Below, piece after piece: positions 45,669 to 57,440 of a stretch of 64,000 nucleotides of DNA. The stretch is from Gigaspora margarita (lineage: Eukaryota; Glomeromycota; Glomeromycetes; Diversisporales; Gigasporaceae). The stretch spans positions 61,806 through 125,805 of the forward strand of contig WTPW01001267.1 in assembly GCA_009809945.1 (NCBI GenBank). The letters run 5' to 3'. The notes under the pieces were generated by a model, which had not been told where the DNA came from, searched no databases, and was given only the letters and a program-made list of their open reading frames with translations. The translations under genes and the position numbers were made by a program. Within the stretch, counting starts at the first letter, position 1, and each line of letters begins with the position of its first letter.

Positions 45669-46275
45669 GGAAGCACAGTAAATCATATAATTTTCTGGGG
45701 GGTGGTCCCCATCTGTCACGTCCTATATATATAATATATAGTATAAATCGCCAATAATATTAAAGTAAAATCGATTTTTAGTTAATCGCAGATAGTTGCT
45801 ACATAGTAAAGTCTAAATTCTACTATGTTAATTGATAATGATCGATTATGTAAACTTGTTTGGAAGAACAAAATACATATACTCTGAAATACTTATTAAA
45901 ATTAAAGAATTTTTTATTATTTAACTTTTAATTTTTATGTTTGTTGAATATATTTTTTTAAAAACTTTTAATTTTTCTATCGAACATAAAAATCAAAAGT
46001 CAATTAATAAAAAATTCTCTAATACTTATAAAATTCTGTGATATATGTATTTTGACCTTCTGAATAAGTTTACTAAGTGATTTTAATCGATTTACTTAGT
46101 AATATTTAGACTTTACTATGTAGCGACTTTTGTCGATTATGGGGTAGTTTATTTTTAGATCAAAAGACGTTTTTGAGTTTTTTTTAAATTTTATAAAATT
46201 TGATTGGTCAATAGTCCTATCACTAGGGGGTCAGGACTTATGTAAACCCTAATTATGTAATTTACTGCACTTTTC
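45669..46275. mobile_element. Family B foldback MITE, copy 2 (607 bp, TAA duplication)
   Basis: Tips GGAAGCACAGTAAATCATAT and, from the right, GAAAAGTGCAGTAAATTACA. TAA at 45666-45668 and 46276-46278. The full length is alignable with 40388-40977. Family traits include TGATTGGTCAATAGTC (46202) near the right tip and the central AGTAAAGTC/GACTTTACTATG pair. Confidence 0.85.
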
Positions 46276-46279
46276 TAAG

Positions 46280-46524
46280 TAAAGTTGTAGAGGAGTCTTG
46301 CAATTAAATGATAGTTAAAATGTTAAAATTGGCCTGGTGGATTGCAAGATACAAGTATTTTAGTCTTTGTGACTATATGTTTTCTTCTTAATTTATATAA
46401 AAAAGAAAATATATAGTCATGAAGACTAAAATACTTATATTTTGCAATCCATTAGGCCAATTATAATGTTTTAACTATCATTCTGATCGCAAAATACTTC
46501 TTTAAAACTTTATTTAGAAGTTGA
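46280..46524. mobile_element. Foldback family A copy 3
   Basis: Arms of about 115 bp around a 16-bp A/T loop near 46390-46405: AATGATAGTTAAAATGTTAA and its inverse, then GGCCTGGTGGATTGCAAGAT and its inverse. The stretch GTTGTAGAGGAG..AAAATTGGCC closely follows 1290-1783. It forms the centre of the element at 45332-46801 and may have been captured by it. Confidence 0.75.
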
Positions 46525-46909
46525 AAAGAGGTTTGTTTAGTAAAGAAAAAAGTTTTTTTTTGGGAAACTCCAGATTCCAAAGACAAGATTTGGATTGGAA
46601 TTTGGGATTGGGATTTGGATTTGGGATTTGGGTTTGGGATTTGGGATTTGGGTTTGGGATTTGGGATGGGTTTGGGATTTGGGATGAGTTTGGGATTTGG
46701 AATTTGGGTTTGGGATTTGTCCAGTTTGTGATTTGGGTTTATCCAATTGGAATTTGGGTTTGGGTGGGATTTTGAAGATTTTTAGTTTTGCCAACAAGTA
46801 TAAACACAGGTCTATTTTCAAAGCGTCACCAGTGGGATTTGAACCCTAGACCTGTCACTTGGGGGTAACAACTTACCAACTTCTCTAAGTCACCACCCCA
46901 TATGAAATT

Positions 46910-47419
46910 ATGTAATATGCAAATCAAAATAAAAACAAAAAGTAAAGTTTGATTAATATTAGGGTTAGGATTAAGGCCTAAAATAGAGCAAAAGTATAAA
47001 TTATACCAAAATTTCATGAGAAGTTTTTTTTGTCAGAGCCTCAAAGATAATTTCATAAATGAATTTTTGTATTATAGTTATTTTTTAAAAAATATCTAAA
47101 AAATTTGCATTATATCTAATTTTTACATTATACTGAAGCTTATAATACAAAATTATAGTAGTGTTAAACATTAGTGGTGTGATTTAACAATACTAAAAAT
47201 TTTTTTATTTTTTTTTATTATTAAAATGTCATAGTTAAAACTTTATTTAAGTAAAAACAAAAGGTTTATTTTAAAGATTTCAGAACTATATTTGTATTAC
47301 TATTTTAAAACAGGCACCCAATGTGACATTATACCTCCTATTTTCTATAAATGCTATAATTAATTATTCAAATTAATTAACTAGCTAGAATAGGTTAGAG
47401 AAAACCTAAGGTAAATATC
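46910..47419. other. AT-rich stretch with the shared internal block
   Basis: At 46948-47040 there is TATTAGGGTTAGGATTAAGG, then ATACCAAAATTTCATGAGAA and TTTTTTTTGTCAGAGCC, the block also found at 9290-9375, 13085-13160, 61018-61110 and 63065-63140. No tips found for a surrounding element. Confidence 0.6.
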
Positions 47420-48299
47420 ATAGCATTAGTGTATACAGTTTGTTAGAGAAAAGCCTTGTAGAACCCATTTTTTTATAAAAGAAGAAAAATCTATATGAGA
47501 TATATTTGATGAATTTGATAAAAGTGTAGTTGTTGTATAGGATATATTTGAAAAAAATATTTCTTTTTTTTTATTTTTGAGGTAATATTGCAAGCATGTT
47601 CCCATTAATATTAAGAGACATTTCATATGAACTAGGTAATATCTTAAAACCAATTCAGGAGATTATTAGATAAAGTAGTAAGAAATAATTTAGTTTGTTT
47701 AGCATTAAGTAATTTAATATTTTCAAAAATATTAGAGAAGTAAAGTTCTATAATATAGTATAAAAAAGGTTATATAGTGGGCTAGATATATTAAATATAA
47801 AGTGAAGGAGAATATTGATAATTGTAATTGAAGATACAGTAGTAATTTTGAAAGAAGTAAGTGTATCAGTAATTATACAAATAATAAATTGTTGGATATC
47901 ATTGTTATTGTTTGAACAAAGAAGTAGATGTAAAGTGTCTTCAGTATTTGAGCAGCAAGAACATTTTGATGTAGAATATAGATAAGGATATTGAATATAA
48001 AGATTTTTCATAGTTGGAAGATTATTAGTTAAAATTTTAATTCTGAAAAAATATTTAGAATGATTGTGTTATAGTGTATTTAGGATATCAAAACATAGTA
48101 TTCAATTAATTTCAGATATGTTTTTAAATATTTTAAGAGTAGACCAAAAGTATAGTTCTTGTATAGCATATATATTTTTAATAAAAGTTCATATTTTGAA
48201 GGGAATAAGATGATTATTCTATAAAAAATAGTTTGGTAGATTTAGAAAATCATGGGTAATTTTAAGTATTAGTTTGTTAGTTCCATGTTTTGCAAGTAA

Positions 48300-48650
48300 G
48301 TCTGCTTGGTTATGGAGAGAATTTTAATGTGATTTATTTTGTATAAAGTAAATGAAATAATTTTAATAGATTTGATCTAATTAATAATAGATACAATATT
48401 CCAATTTTTGTTTTGTATAGGTTTAGAAAAGTGTATTTGTTTTAGGTTTTTGATTGCAGTATTGTTATCTAAGTGGATATTTATATGAATATTATTAGGA
48501 GTTGCCAGGAGAAGAGAAATAATTGCCTCAAGTTCAGTCCGTGTTGTATTAGAATATAAAGTAGTAGCTGCATTGAATTTAATAGAAGTATTATTTTCAC
48601 AAATCCAACCAATGCCAGATTTAATATTTGATGATTGTATATTTTGTATT
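48300..48650 (-). pseudogene. LINE RNase H domain
   Basis: GIGWI, TRTELEAIISLL and IHLDNNTAIKNL in order are typical of the RNase H domain of fungal LINEs, with E and D active-site residues kept. It is followed after about 290 bp by the CSCCSNTEDTLHLLLC knuckle (47940-47890). Both sit in frames separated by stops. Confidence 0.75.
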
Positions 48651-49849
48651 AAAGCATTAGTATAGAAATGAAGTTCTTGTAAAATAAGATTTTGAATAAG
48701 TGATAGAAGGTTAGTAAGTTAATGTTGATAGGTAGCATTATTGGTTAAATGGTATATAAATTGTATTCTTGTGTAGGAATATAAATTTGTGGTATAGATT
48801 GAGAGGAAGTTGTAGTATTAGTAAGATTAAAAATATAGATTAGAGCAAGAATTTCTTTGTAATTTATTTTGGATATATGTTTGGTTTTTAGATTTGTTAA
48901 TATGATTACAGGGAAGATTAAATAAAGAAAAGGTATTTGGAGATGAAAAGATATTGGATAGTAGTTGTATGAAACCTGAATCTGAAGGATTTATATTATA
49001 TGTTGTAGTTTTTGATAAAGAAGTTTGATGTAATTAGAAGAGATTATTGTTAGAAGTATAGTGTATTTGTATAAGTAAGAAAGGATTAGAGGTTATTAAA
49101 GGAGAGAGAAAATATGTTGTATTAATGAAGAAGTTAATTGGAGATAGACAAAGATGAGACCAGGTAGTTATAATTGTGTTATTTTGTATAAAATAGAGAA
49201 TATTAGAGAACCATGAAGGTTGATGACCTTTAGTAGATTTATTAGTACGTAGATAAATATTATTTCATGGAAGAATATGTTTATTGTTTGTAGTTGTAAT
49301 TTGTTCAATAAATAATAATAGGTTATTTCTTATACTATTAATTATAGAAGTTTGTGGATTTGAAGGAAGTATATTATAGATTAGATATATATTAGAAAAG
49401 AAATCTAGATGATAAGAATTAAGTGAAAGTTTTAATAAAGTAATATTATTTTTGGCTAATTGTGTAAGCTAGAAAATAAATATAAAATTTTTGGTTTTAT
49501 GACTATGAGTAGTAAGTAAATTTTGGGTAAAGTTGGGAAACCATACTTTGGTTAGCCATGATTTTAATATGGGTAATACCAATATTTTTAAAAATTGGGC
49601 TAGAGTTAAAAATATGTTTGATATTAGCAGAACTTGTTTTTTGAATTAAATTGTTAAGAGTTGGTAGATTGAATGTTATAGAATTAGTAAGAACTATATT
49701 GTTAGTGTTTTTGGCAAAAGAAAGCATTTTTTTGGTTTGAATAGTGAAGAGACGAGATAGTTTGGTTTGGAGATTATTGTGGATAATGCATACTTGTAAA
49801 AGATATTCAATAGAGGGTTAAAGAATAAGATTGAAAAGTGATGAAATTT

Positions 49850-51300
49850 GTAAAGGTATGAGTTTTTTGTATTTTATTATACAAATAAAATTTTCAATTT
49901 TGTTAACAATTGCATCAAATGTTGGTTTTGTTGAAACATTTCCATCAAAATAGATACCTAAGTATCGAATAATATCATTAGACTTTTTGGATAAAATGGT
50001 TGATTATTAAACAAAAAAGAAGTTGTTTGTGATTTGTAGGATTTAGGATGAATATAAAGTAAATCAGATTTTGAGAGATTGACTTCTATATTGTTAATTT
50101 TATAAAGTTCAGATGTGTTATTAAGTATATTTTGCATAGTTTTAGAGCTTTCACGAAGTCATGTTATATCATCCATATCAACTAATGGTGAAATAGAAGT
50201 ACTGGTAGTAGTAGTATTAGTAATTATATCAAAAGGGGATTGTGCTGCAATTTTGAGTAGATAGTTTTGGTATTTTTAGTGAATAAAAGTAAGAATTGGA
50301 TCATAGTAAATTTTCCAAAGTAAAGGAGAGTAGGTCTCTCCTTGTTCTATTCCAGATTGGATATTAATAGGAGAGGTAAGATCATAAGCAGTAATGATTT
50401 TTGCTTGTCTTGATAAGTATAATTCAGTAATTAGATTGATACCTGAATTAGGAATACTAATTCTTTACAGATATCTTGAAGGTATAAAATATTGATTTTG
50501 TCAAATGCTTTGAACATATCTTGAAAAAGAATTCAAGCTTCTTTGTTGTGTATTTTATAGTGTTTAATAGTATTATAAAGAATTTTTATAGAAATATAGG
50601 TGGAAGAATTTTTAGAAGTAGCAAAATTTAAATTAGATAGAAGATTATTGTTAGAGATAATTTGATCAAGTCGTTTAGTAAAAATTTTGGTAAAGGTTTT
50701 TTTGAAAGATTCAATAATAGAAATTGGATAAATTTGATTAAGGGTAAAATAGGACTCTGAAATATATATAGATAGGTCAGGTATTAGTTTGCTTATTTTT
50801 GGGGTTTTTATGCTAATCTTTTCTATTTTTAATAATTTTTTGCTTATTTTTGAGGTTTTTTGCAGATCTTTCTATGTTTAGTAATTTTATAATTAACTTG
50901 ACCTATCTATGTATATTTCGGGGTCCTAGTAAAATCCCAATTAGATTTTTTTGAAATAAGAAATATATTAGAGGATTTCCAATCTATAGGAACTTTTTGA
51001 AGTTAAAAGCATTTGTTAAAAATTTTTTTAAAGAGTATTTGTGCTTTGTAACTAGCATAATTGATATGTTCATAGCAAATTTCAGAAAGATCTGCTGCTT
51101 TTTGATTTGGAAAATTGGTTATAATATCTTGCTATTCTTGATCTGTGATATCTTGAAATAAGTTAAGATAGTGTTCTTTATATTCAGGATGTGCTTTATA
51201 AAGATAGTAGAATTCAGAAGAGGGTGAGATTGGTTGAAGGGGTTTTTCTTTAAAATATTCAGTAAAGTGATTATAATTGCATTAAGAATTTTATTGTGTT
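49850..51300 (-). pseudogene. LINE reverse transcriptase domain
   Basis: GIEQGETYSPLLWKIYYDP at about 50355-50300 is the conserved palm motif B region. The catalytic box reads VDMDDIT near 50187-50167 instead of the usual YADD, with a stop directly after it. EVNLSKSDLL follows, as in the palm of related LINEs. Copies RNA into DNA at the nicked target in active relatives; here inactive because of stops, shifts and the altered box. Confidence 0.8.
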
Positions 51301-51999
51301 CAGTGAAAAGTGAATTTTCAATAGATAGTCTATTAATATGTATATTATTGTATTTTTTGAGAATTTTTTTATAAAAGAATTTTGGGGTTTCTAAAAAAGA
51401 TTGGTTACAGTTTTTAATTTTTTGTTGAATTTCTTTATAGATGGTTTGTTGTTGTTGAATATTGAGAGCAGTCTTGATTTGCTAAAATTCTTCTTTAATT
51501 TGTAGTAAAGTAGGTGTTGGTAGTTGAAATAAACAGTCAGTATATTGTAAAATATATTTTTTGCAGAGTAGAAAAAAGTTGGAAGAGAAAGCATAGTGTT
51601 TGAGATATTGGATTTCTTTAAATCTGTAAAAGAGAGAAGTTTATTTTGATGAAGAAGTTTCTTTAATTTCTTTAGTAGTATTAATTTTGTAAAAGAGAAT
51701 ATGTTTGGTAAAAGCTTTAATTAGAGTTTTTTGAAGTTTATTCTAGAATTTATTGAGCTGGTTTTGGTTAGTAATTGGATCTATTTGTGTATATAGTTTT
51801 TGCAAATTAAGTGTGATTTGGTTTGCATAATTTTCTAAATTTTTTTGGTATAGTTTTTTCAGAGAAATTTTTTTTTTTATGTTGTTTGTGAGGTTTTGGT
51901 TTGTTGATTATAACAGATAGTTCTAGTGTGATAGTATTGTGATCTGATTCAAAGATACTATTTGAAAGAATATTTATATAATCTATATTTGTAATACTC

Positions 52000-52647
52000 A
52001 GGTTAGTCCATATCTGGTCTATTCTACTCTGAATATTTGAGCGTTAAAAAGTAAAATTTTGGAAGTTAGAAAAAAAAAACAGTAGATATCTTTATATTAG
52101 TAACTGATAAGATATTTAATGAGTTGAGTTTCTGGAACTGAGGTCTTTTTAGAAGGGAATCAGTCAATTTGAGGGTTGGAAACACTATTGAAGTCTCCCA
52201 TAATTATGTATTGATATTTAGAATTTTGTCATAATATAATAATTTGTTCTTGTATTTCATTTTCGAGTTGTTTTTTCTTAGTAGTAGAAATATAAATTTG
52301 AAGTAACCTGATAGGGTATTTTTAAAATGTAAGTCAAAGCCTATTATATGGCCATTAAAATTATGAGTACGTGCAATATATTTGAAGATTTTGTTGTGAA
52401 TAAAAAGTTCTATACCAGCTTGATGTGAATTGAAAAAAGAGCTCCAGAAACTAGTATAGTTTTTGATTTTGTTATTTAGAAAGTTTTCTTCTTTTTGGAT
52501 TAAATATATCTCTGAAAGACCAAAAATATCATATTGGTTTTGGTTTAAGGTTTTTTCAATAAGGAGTTTTTTTGTAAATTGTAAAAGGCCATTTGTATTA
52601 AGTGAGACTATTTTTATACGAATAGAAATATATTCAGGTTTAATCAA
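52000..52647 (-). pseudogene. LINE endonuclease domain
   Basis: It begins KIVSLNTNGL with GLSEIYL downstream, the usual N-terminal motifs of APE-type endonucleases (substrate-nicking enzyme for target-primed reverse transcription). The block GDFNSVSNPQID near 52200-52165 is in a different frame, showing a frameshift. The leader ORF (52964-53359) lies upstream in another frame. Metal-binding E of the LSEIY motif is kept. Broken. Confidence 0.75.
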
Positions 52648-53390
52648 TAAAGTTTAATTTGGTAAATGTAAAGGTATATTAGAATTCTGTCTAACTGTTT
52701 GAGTATTGGTTATAGATATTGTATTGGTATTAAGGTTTAATGTTTTGTATAGTTGTGAATTGGGTGTTGAGAAAAAAAGATTATCAATAAAGATTGGAAT
52801 TTGAAAATTATTATTAAATCATTTAAACTCTATATTAGAAAAAGTTGGTAGCTCTTCAAAGGGTGGAAATATAAAGTGACCTGGTACTAAGTTTTTATAT
52901 AGAATGTAAATATGTGCTTCTGTGAAAAAATAGTCAATTTGAAGATGTGGTTTGATAGAAATTTTAATATATTGGGTTAAAAAAACATAGGGTGATATCT
53001 AATATATATTGCAAAAAAGAACCTACAGTTTGTGAAGAAGGTAGAGTTTGTAGTCTATAATAATAAAGAAATTTATTGTAACATGTTGGGTTATTTATTT
53101 CAAGAGAACTTAAATTGTGGTCATTATAGCTATCATTTAAGAAGTTTGTAGGTATTTCAGTTTTTTTATTGCTAAAATCTTTTACAAGTAGAGATTCATT
53201 ATAAGTTTCTGGTATTAAATAGTTGTTAGAGTTGGTATTAGTTGATAGTAAAGAGATATTAAAAGAGAGTTGTACTTTAGAAAAAGATAAAGATATGATA
53301 TCTAAAGTATTGTAGTTGTCTTCTATAGAAATGCTCACTGTTTTAAGCTCGGTTCTCACAGCTGTGCAGGATACTATAGCCTGTTCTGTG

Positions 53391-53677
53391 CATTGGATCT
53401 GGCTATCATAAACTTGGTACTCTGCATAACAATGCTAAAAATTAAATATATTATTATTAAATATACCTGGTTAAAAATTTTATATAATTTTATTTTCTTT
53501 TATTATATAAAAATTTGTAATTATCTAGTATATGATTTAGAAAATTTATTATTTTGTAAAAACAGTAATTTATATTTTGGCTATTCAAAGCTTTTTTGGT
53601 CTTGTTTTTATCTAAAACATCCAAATGTCCAAGATTAGTAATTGGTATTGTAAATGATTAATTACTACAATAATATT
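53391..53677. other. AT-rich spacer
   Basis: It lies between the 5' end of the minus LINE and the target duplication of the hAT-like element. Nothing recognised. Confidence 0.4.
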
Positions 53678-53685
53678 AACTATAT

Positions 53686-54958
53686 CAGTGATGGCAAATG
53701 ACCTGGTCATTTGCCGATTTTCCTAATGACCCCAAATGACCTCAAAATGACTAATCATTTTTGGTCATTCAAATCTTAGGTCATTTGCAAATGACTCATG
53801 ACCAAATGACTGTGGTCATTTGGAAATGATCGTGGTCATTTGAGTCATTGGTCATTTCACATATAGAATTAACATCCTATTGGTCATGAAAACTTGTGTA
53901 ATGCTTCTCACATGTAATCTTTAACTTGCACCCTGTTGATACTTTAATATCTTGTGAGTCACATGCAATGATTTTATTGCACAATATACATTAATTAATA
54001 TTAAAAAATCGAAGTTTTTATTTTAAAAAAAAAATATCGTAAATTGCAATCAATATATACATTATAAGCAGGAGTGAAACTTAAGTGAATTCTGAATTTT
54101 TATATAAAACCCATTTTTCGGATTGATTTTACTATATGTATCAGGTGCACCCATACCCTAACTCTAATGTTCGAATCCACTTGAATTCTGTTCCCCCTCA
54201 ACAGCGGCAAATGACAATTGAATCAGCAATACCAGAATACAGTCCAACAGCACCAACAACACATAATCGACAAGATCTTACAGCCAGCATCAACGACATA
54301 GTGACAAGACCTGACCACCAGCACCAACAACATGATCTAATCGCCTGTACCAATAAAAATGCTCCAGCGGCAACCAAATGCAACTTAATCAATGACCTAT
54401 AAAGAACAAAATACAACAGCACCAACTATAGCTTAATCACCCACCTAATCAGTACTAATGATGACCTACTTGACGGCTCAAGGACAACTAATCAACAACA
54501 TCAGTTTAATCAGCGACAGAACAAAAACAAAATACAATAGCAGCTAATCACTTACCAACAATGTCCTAATCACTAGTACTAACGTGACTTCTACTCAGTG
54601 GTACTAGCGATGACTAAACAATAAACAATCAGGACTTAATAAAAAAACAAAATACAGCAGCATGACTACAACTTAATTACTTACCAACAAAAACTTGAAC
54701 ACCAACAACAACCTAATCAATCTCTATAACGACGTAGCAGTAATATTAGCACCTACGAACGACGCGCCTGCTATAGTTATAAAAGAAAAAAAATTAAAAA
54801 AAAATAAATGTGATCTATATGATGCACATTCTGATTGGTCAGCCACATCACGGGATTTCAAATGACCATAACAGGTTATCTGGTTTTTGAAATGACCCAA
54901 TGACTGGTCACCAGTCATTTGAGTCATTTGGGTTATTTCAAGTCATTTGCCATCACCA
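53686..54958. mobile_element. 1.27-kb hAT-like element, copy 1
   Basis: The left end is CAGTGATGGCAAATGACCTG; the right end, inward, TGGTGATGGCAAATGACTTG. Exact 8-bp duplication AACTATAT (53678-53685, 54959-54966). Subterminal zones repeat GGTCATTTG and its inverse at least ten times each, possible transposase-binding sites. The interior has a CAACAACA/CAGC-rich segment giving weak ORFs (54136-54402) and no transposase. It aligns end to end with 55558-56829. Confidence 0.9.
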
Positions 54959-55259
54959 AACTATATATATTATTACATTGTTTTTTTTAAACAATATTGT
55001 AATAATTGTTTAGAGCATTTGGCTACATTTTAATCAAGCAAGCAAATAGCTTTACACAAGAGATTTTCAGAAAATTTGGATCCTTGTACTAAAAACTGGA
55101 AGAATACCAGATAAATAGAAATACAGCCAGATTTACCCAATACCCAAAATGACCAAATGAGATTGCACTTTGAACTCTCTCAGAACAATCACACTCTTGG
55201 AAACTTTTCGCAAGTGTATAATGAAGGTTCTTGCATCACGTTTATAAGAAATTATAACA

Positions 55260-57369
55260 AAAAATTCAATTTTTAAAGGACCAAATTACGCAGGCCTGCC
55301 TAGTGATGCAACATCCAAGCCAAAATATATACTTAGCAGTATTGTAGAAGATGCAAAAGAGCAAGAAAAAGAGCTTTGGCTTTTTTTTCAAGATATGCAA
55401 AAAGCATTTGACTTGGTTCCTATTCAGATGCTTAAACTGGCAATGAAAAGAATTAAAATCCCAAGCACATCAAAAGTTTTATTATAAACTTGTTCAAAGA
55501 AAGAAAAACCAGAGTTTTAACAGCAGTGGGCCCTACAGAGAATATCACAGCATTGGACAGTGATAGCAAATGACCTGGTCATTTGCTGATTTTCCTAATG
55601 ACCCAAATGACCTCAAAATGACCGGTCATTTTTGGTCATTCAAATCTTAGGTCATTTGCAAATGACTCATGACCAAATGATCGTGGTCATTTGGAAATAA
55701 CCGCAGTCATTTGAGTCATTGTTGATTTTACATATAGAATTGATATCCTATTGGTTATGAAAACTTATGTAATGCTTCTCACATATAATCTTTAACTTGC
55801 ACTCCATTATACTTTAATATCTCGTGAGTTCACATGCAATGATTTTATTGCACAATATTAATTAATTTAAAAAAAAATCGAAGTTTTTATTTTAAAAAAA
55901 AATAAATTAAATAAAATAAAAAAATCTAATTTATATCGTAAATTGCAATTGATATATACATTATAAGCAGGAGCGAAACTTAAGTGAATTCTGAATTTTT
56001 ATATAAAACCCATTTTTCGGATTGATTTTACTATATGTACCAGGTACACCCGTACCCTAGCCCTAATTTTTGAATCCACTTGATTCTGTTCCTCCTCAAC
56101 AGCGGCAAACGACAATTGAATCAACAACAGTCCAATAGCACTAACAACACATAATCGACAAGATCTTATAGCCAGCATCAACAACATAGTGACAAGACCT
56201 GACCACCAGTACCAACAACATGATCTAATCGCCTGTATTAATAAAGACGCTCCAGTGGGAACCAAATGCAACTTAATCAATGACCTATAAAGAACAAAAT
56301 ACAATAGCACCAACCATAGCTTAATCACCTACCTAATCAGTACTAACGATGACCTACTCGATGGCTTCAAGGACGACTAATCAACAACATCAGTTTAATC
56401 AGTGACAGAACAAAAACAAAATACAATAGCAGCTAATCACTTACCAACAACGTCCTAATCACTAGTACTAACGCGACTTCTACTCAGTGGTACCAGTGAT
56501 GACTAAACAATAAATGATCAGAACTTAATAAAAAAACGAAATATAGTAGCACGACTACAACTTAATTACTTACTAACAAAAACTTGAACACCAACAACCT
56601 AATCAACCTCCATAATGACGTAGTGGTAATATCAGCACCTACAAATAGTTATAAAAGAAAAAAAATTTAAAAAAATAAATGTGATCTATGTAATGCACAT
56701 TCTGATTGGTCAGCCACATCACGGGATTTCAAATGACCATAACAGGTCATCTGGTTTTTGAAATGACCCAATGACCGGTGACCAGTTATTTGAGTCATTT
56801 GGATCATTTCAAGTCATTTGCCATCACTGGCATTGGATAATATTGAGCAAGGAGAAGTTCTTTCTTCGCTTATATGGAGGATATTTTATGATTCACTAAT
56901 ATATAGGGTTCAAAGTAATACGAATTTGGGTTATACAGTTTTTCTAAAAGAGCCACTTGATTTGCACAACAACTTATACAAAGAAACAAAGTATCATCAA
57001 GCAGCTATAGCATATGCTGATGATACAACATGGATTGCGAATAATAAGGTCCAGCTAGAGTCAATTCTCAAAATAGCTAAAAAATTCTATACAATTAATG
57101 ATATAAGGGTAAATCTAAAAAAATCCAAATTAATTGTAATTAATTTAACAAAAAAAGCAATCAACAAGAATATACTAGTAGCAAATGAGAAAGTAAAAGC
57201 AAAGAAAGGCAGATCACTTATAAGATTCTTAGAAGCATATTTAAGCAAAAAAGCACAGTCTACCTTAATCAAAAACAAAGCTAAATTTCTAGTTCAATTA
57301 ACCATTAAGACAATAAGAAACAAGAAACTTATATTAAGCCAACTAATTTATTTAAACTACATGTTTTAA
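55260..57369 (+). pseudogene. LINE reverse transcriptase, interrupted
   Basis: Before the insertion: AGLPSDATSKP, then ELWLFFQDMQKAFDLVPIQM, the first catalytic Asp region (motif A). After it: NIEQGEVLSSLIWRIFYDSL (motif B) and AIAYADDTTWIANN, the YADD catalytic box. The 1272-bp hAT-like element with its GCATTGGA duplication lies between A and B. A frame change precedes the insertion near 55485. Catalytic residues themselves are kept. Closely related to the minus-strand LINE. Confidence 0.85.
55558..56829. mobile_element. 1.27-kb hAT-like element, copy 2, inside LINE RT
   Basis: Ends CAGTGATAGCAAATGACCTG and, inward from the right, CAGTGATGGCAAATGACTTG. Exact 8-bp duplication GCATTGGA (55550-55557, 56830-56837). 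Length 1272, one less than copy 1, with small substitutions and indels throughout. Interrupts the LINE RT between motifs A and B. Confidence 0.93.
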
Positions 57370-57440
57370 TCCCAAAGCTGTGTTATATTCTACAAGTATC
57401 CAGCCTTTCCAAGAATGCTCTAGACTCGATTTATCAACCA

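Larger units (their letters stand above)
45332..46801. mobile_element. TIR element with minisatellite arms
   Basis: Ends ATATACTTGTTGGCAAAAC...GTTTTGCCAACAAGTAT. Flanks TAACACAG (45324-45331) and AAACACAG (46802-46809) form an 8-bp duplication with one change; the empty site in the sister retroposon has one copy. Each arm carries an array of TTGGGATTTGGG-type units (45425-45600 as the inverse, 46575-46770), which yield spurious LGFGFGIWD-type ORFs. The centre holds the elements at 45669-46275 and 46280-46524. Confidence 0.8.
44836..46906 (-). mobile_element. tRNA-headed retroposon, minus-strand copy split by insertion
   Basis: The head is at 46906-46815 with B box GGTTCAAATCCC (46834-46845) and GACTTAGAGAAGTTGG upstream. 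The body resumes at 45331 and runs to about 44836. Between them is the 1470-bp element at 45332-46801. The uninterrupted joint is seen in the sister copy near 42555-42590. The 3' end is missing or unrecognisable. Confidence 0.75.
47420..53390 (-). mobile_element. Decayed LINE, minus strand
   Basis: A non-LTR retrotransposon of about 6 kb with, from its 5' end, a leader ORF (53359-52964), AP-type endonuclease (about 52647-52000), reverse transcriptase (about 51300-49850), RNase H (about 48650-48300) and a C-terminal Cys-His knuckle (48011-47748). Frames change repeatedly and carry stops, so it is dead. Order and motifs match the LINE type known from Rhizophagus and the copy at 55000-60140. No clear poly(A) at its 3' end and no target duplication found. 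Confidence 0.8.

Noticed and set aside
45280-46821. Gly-Phe-rich proteins (LGFGFGIWD repeats)
   Set aside because: They are generated by the TTGGGATTTGGG arrays in both frames and strands.
54136-56328. Genes inside the two 1.27-kb elements
   Set aside because: Frames differ between the two otherwise similar copies and show no domain, so they are not conserved coding sequence.
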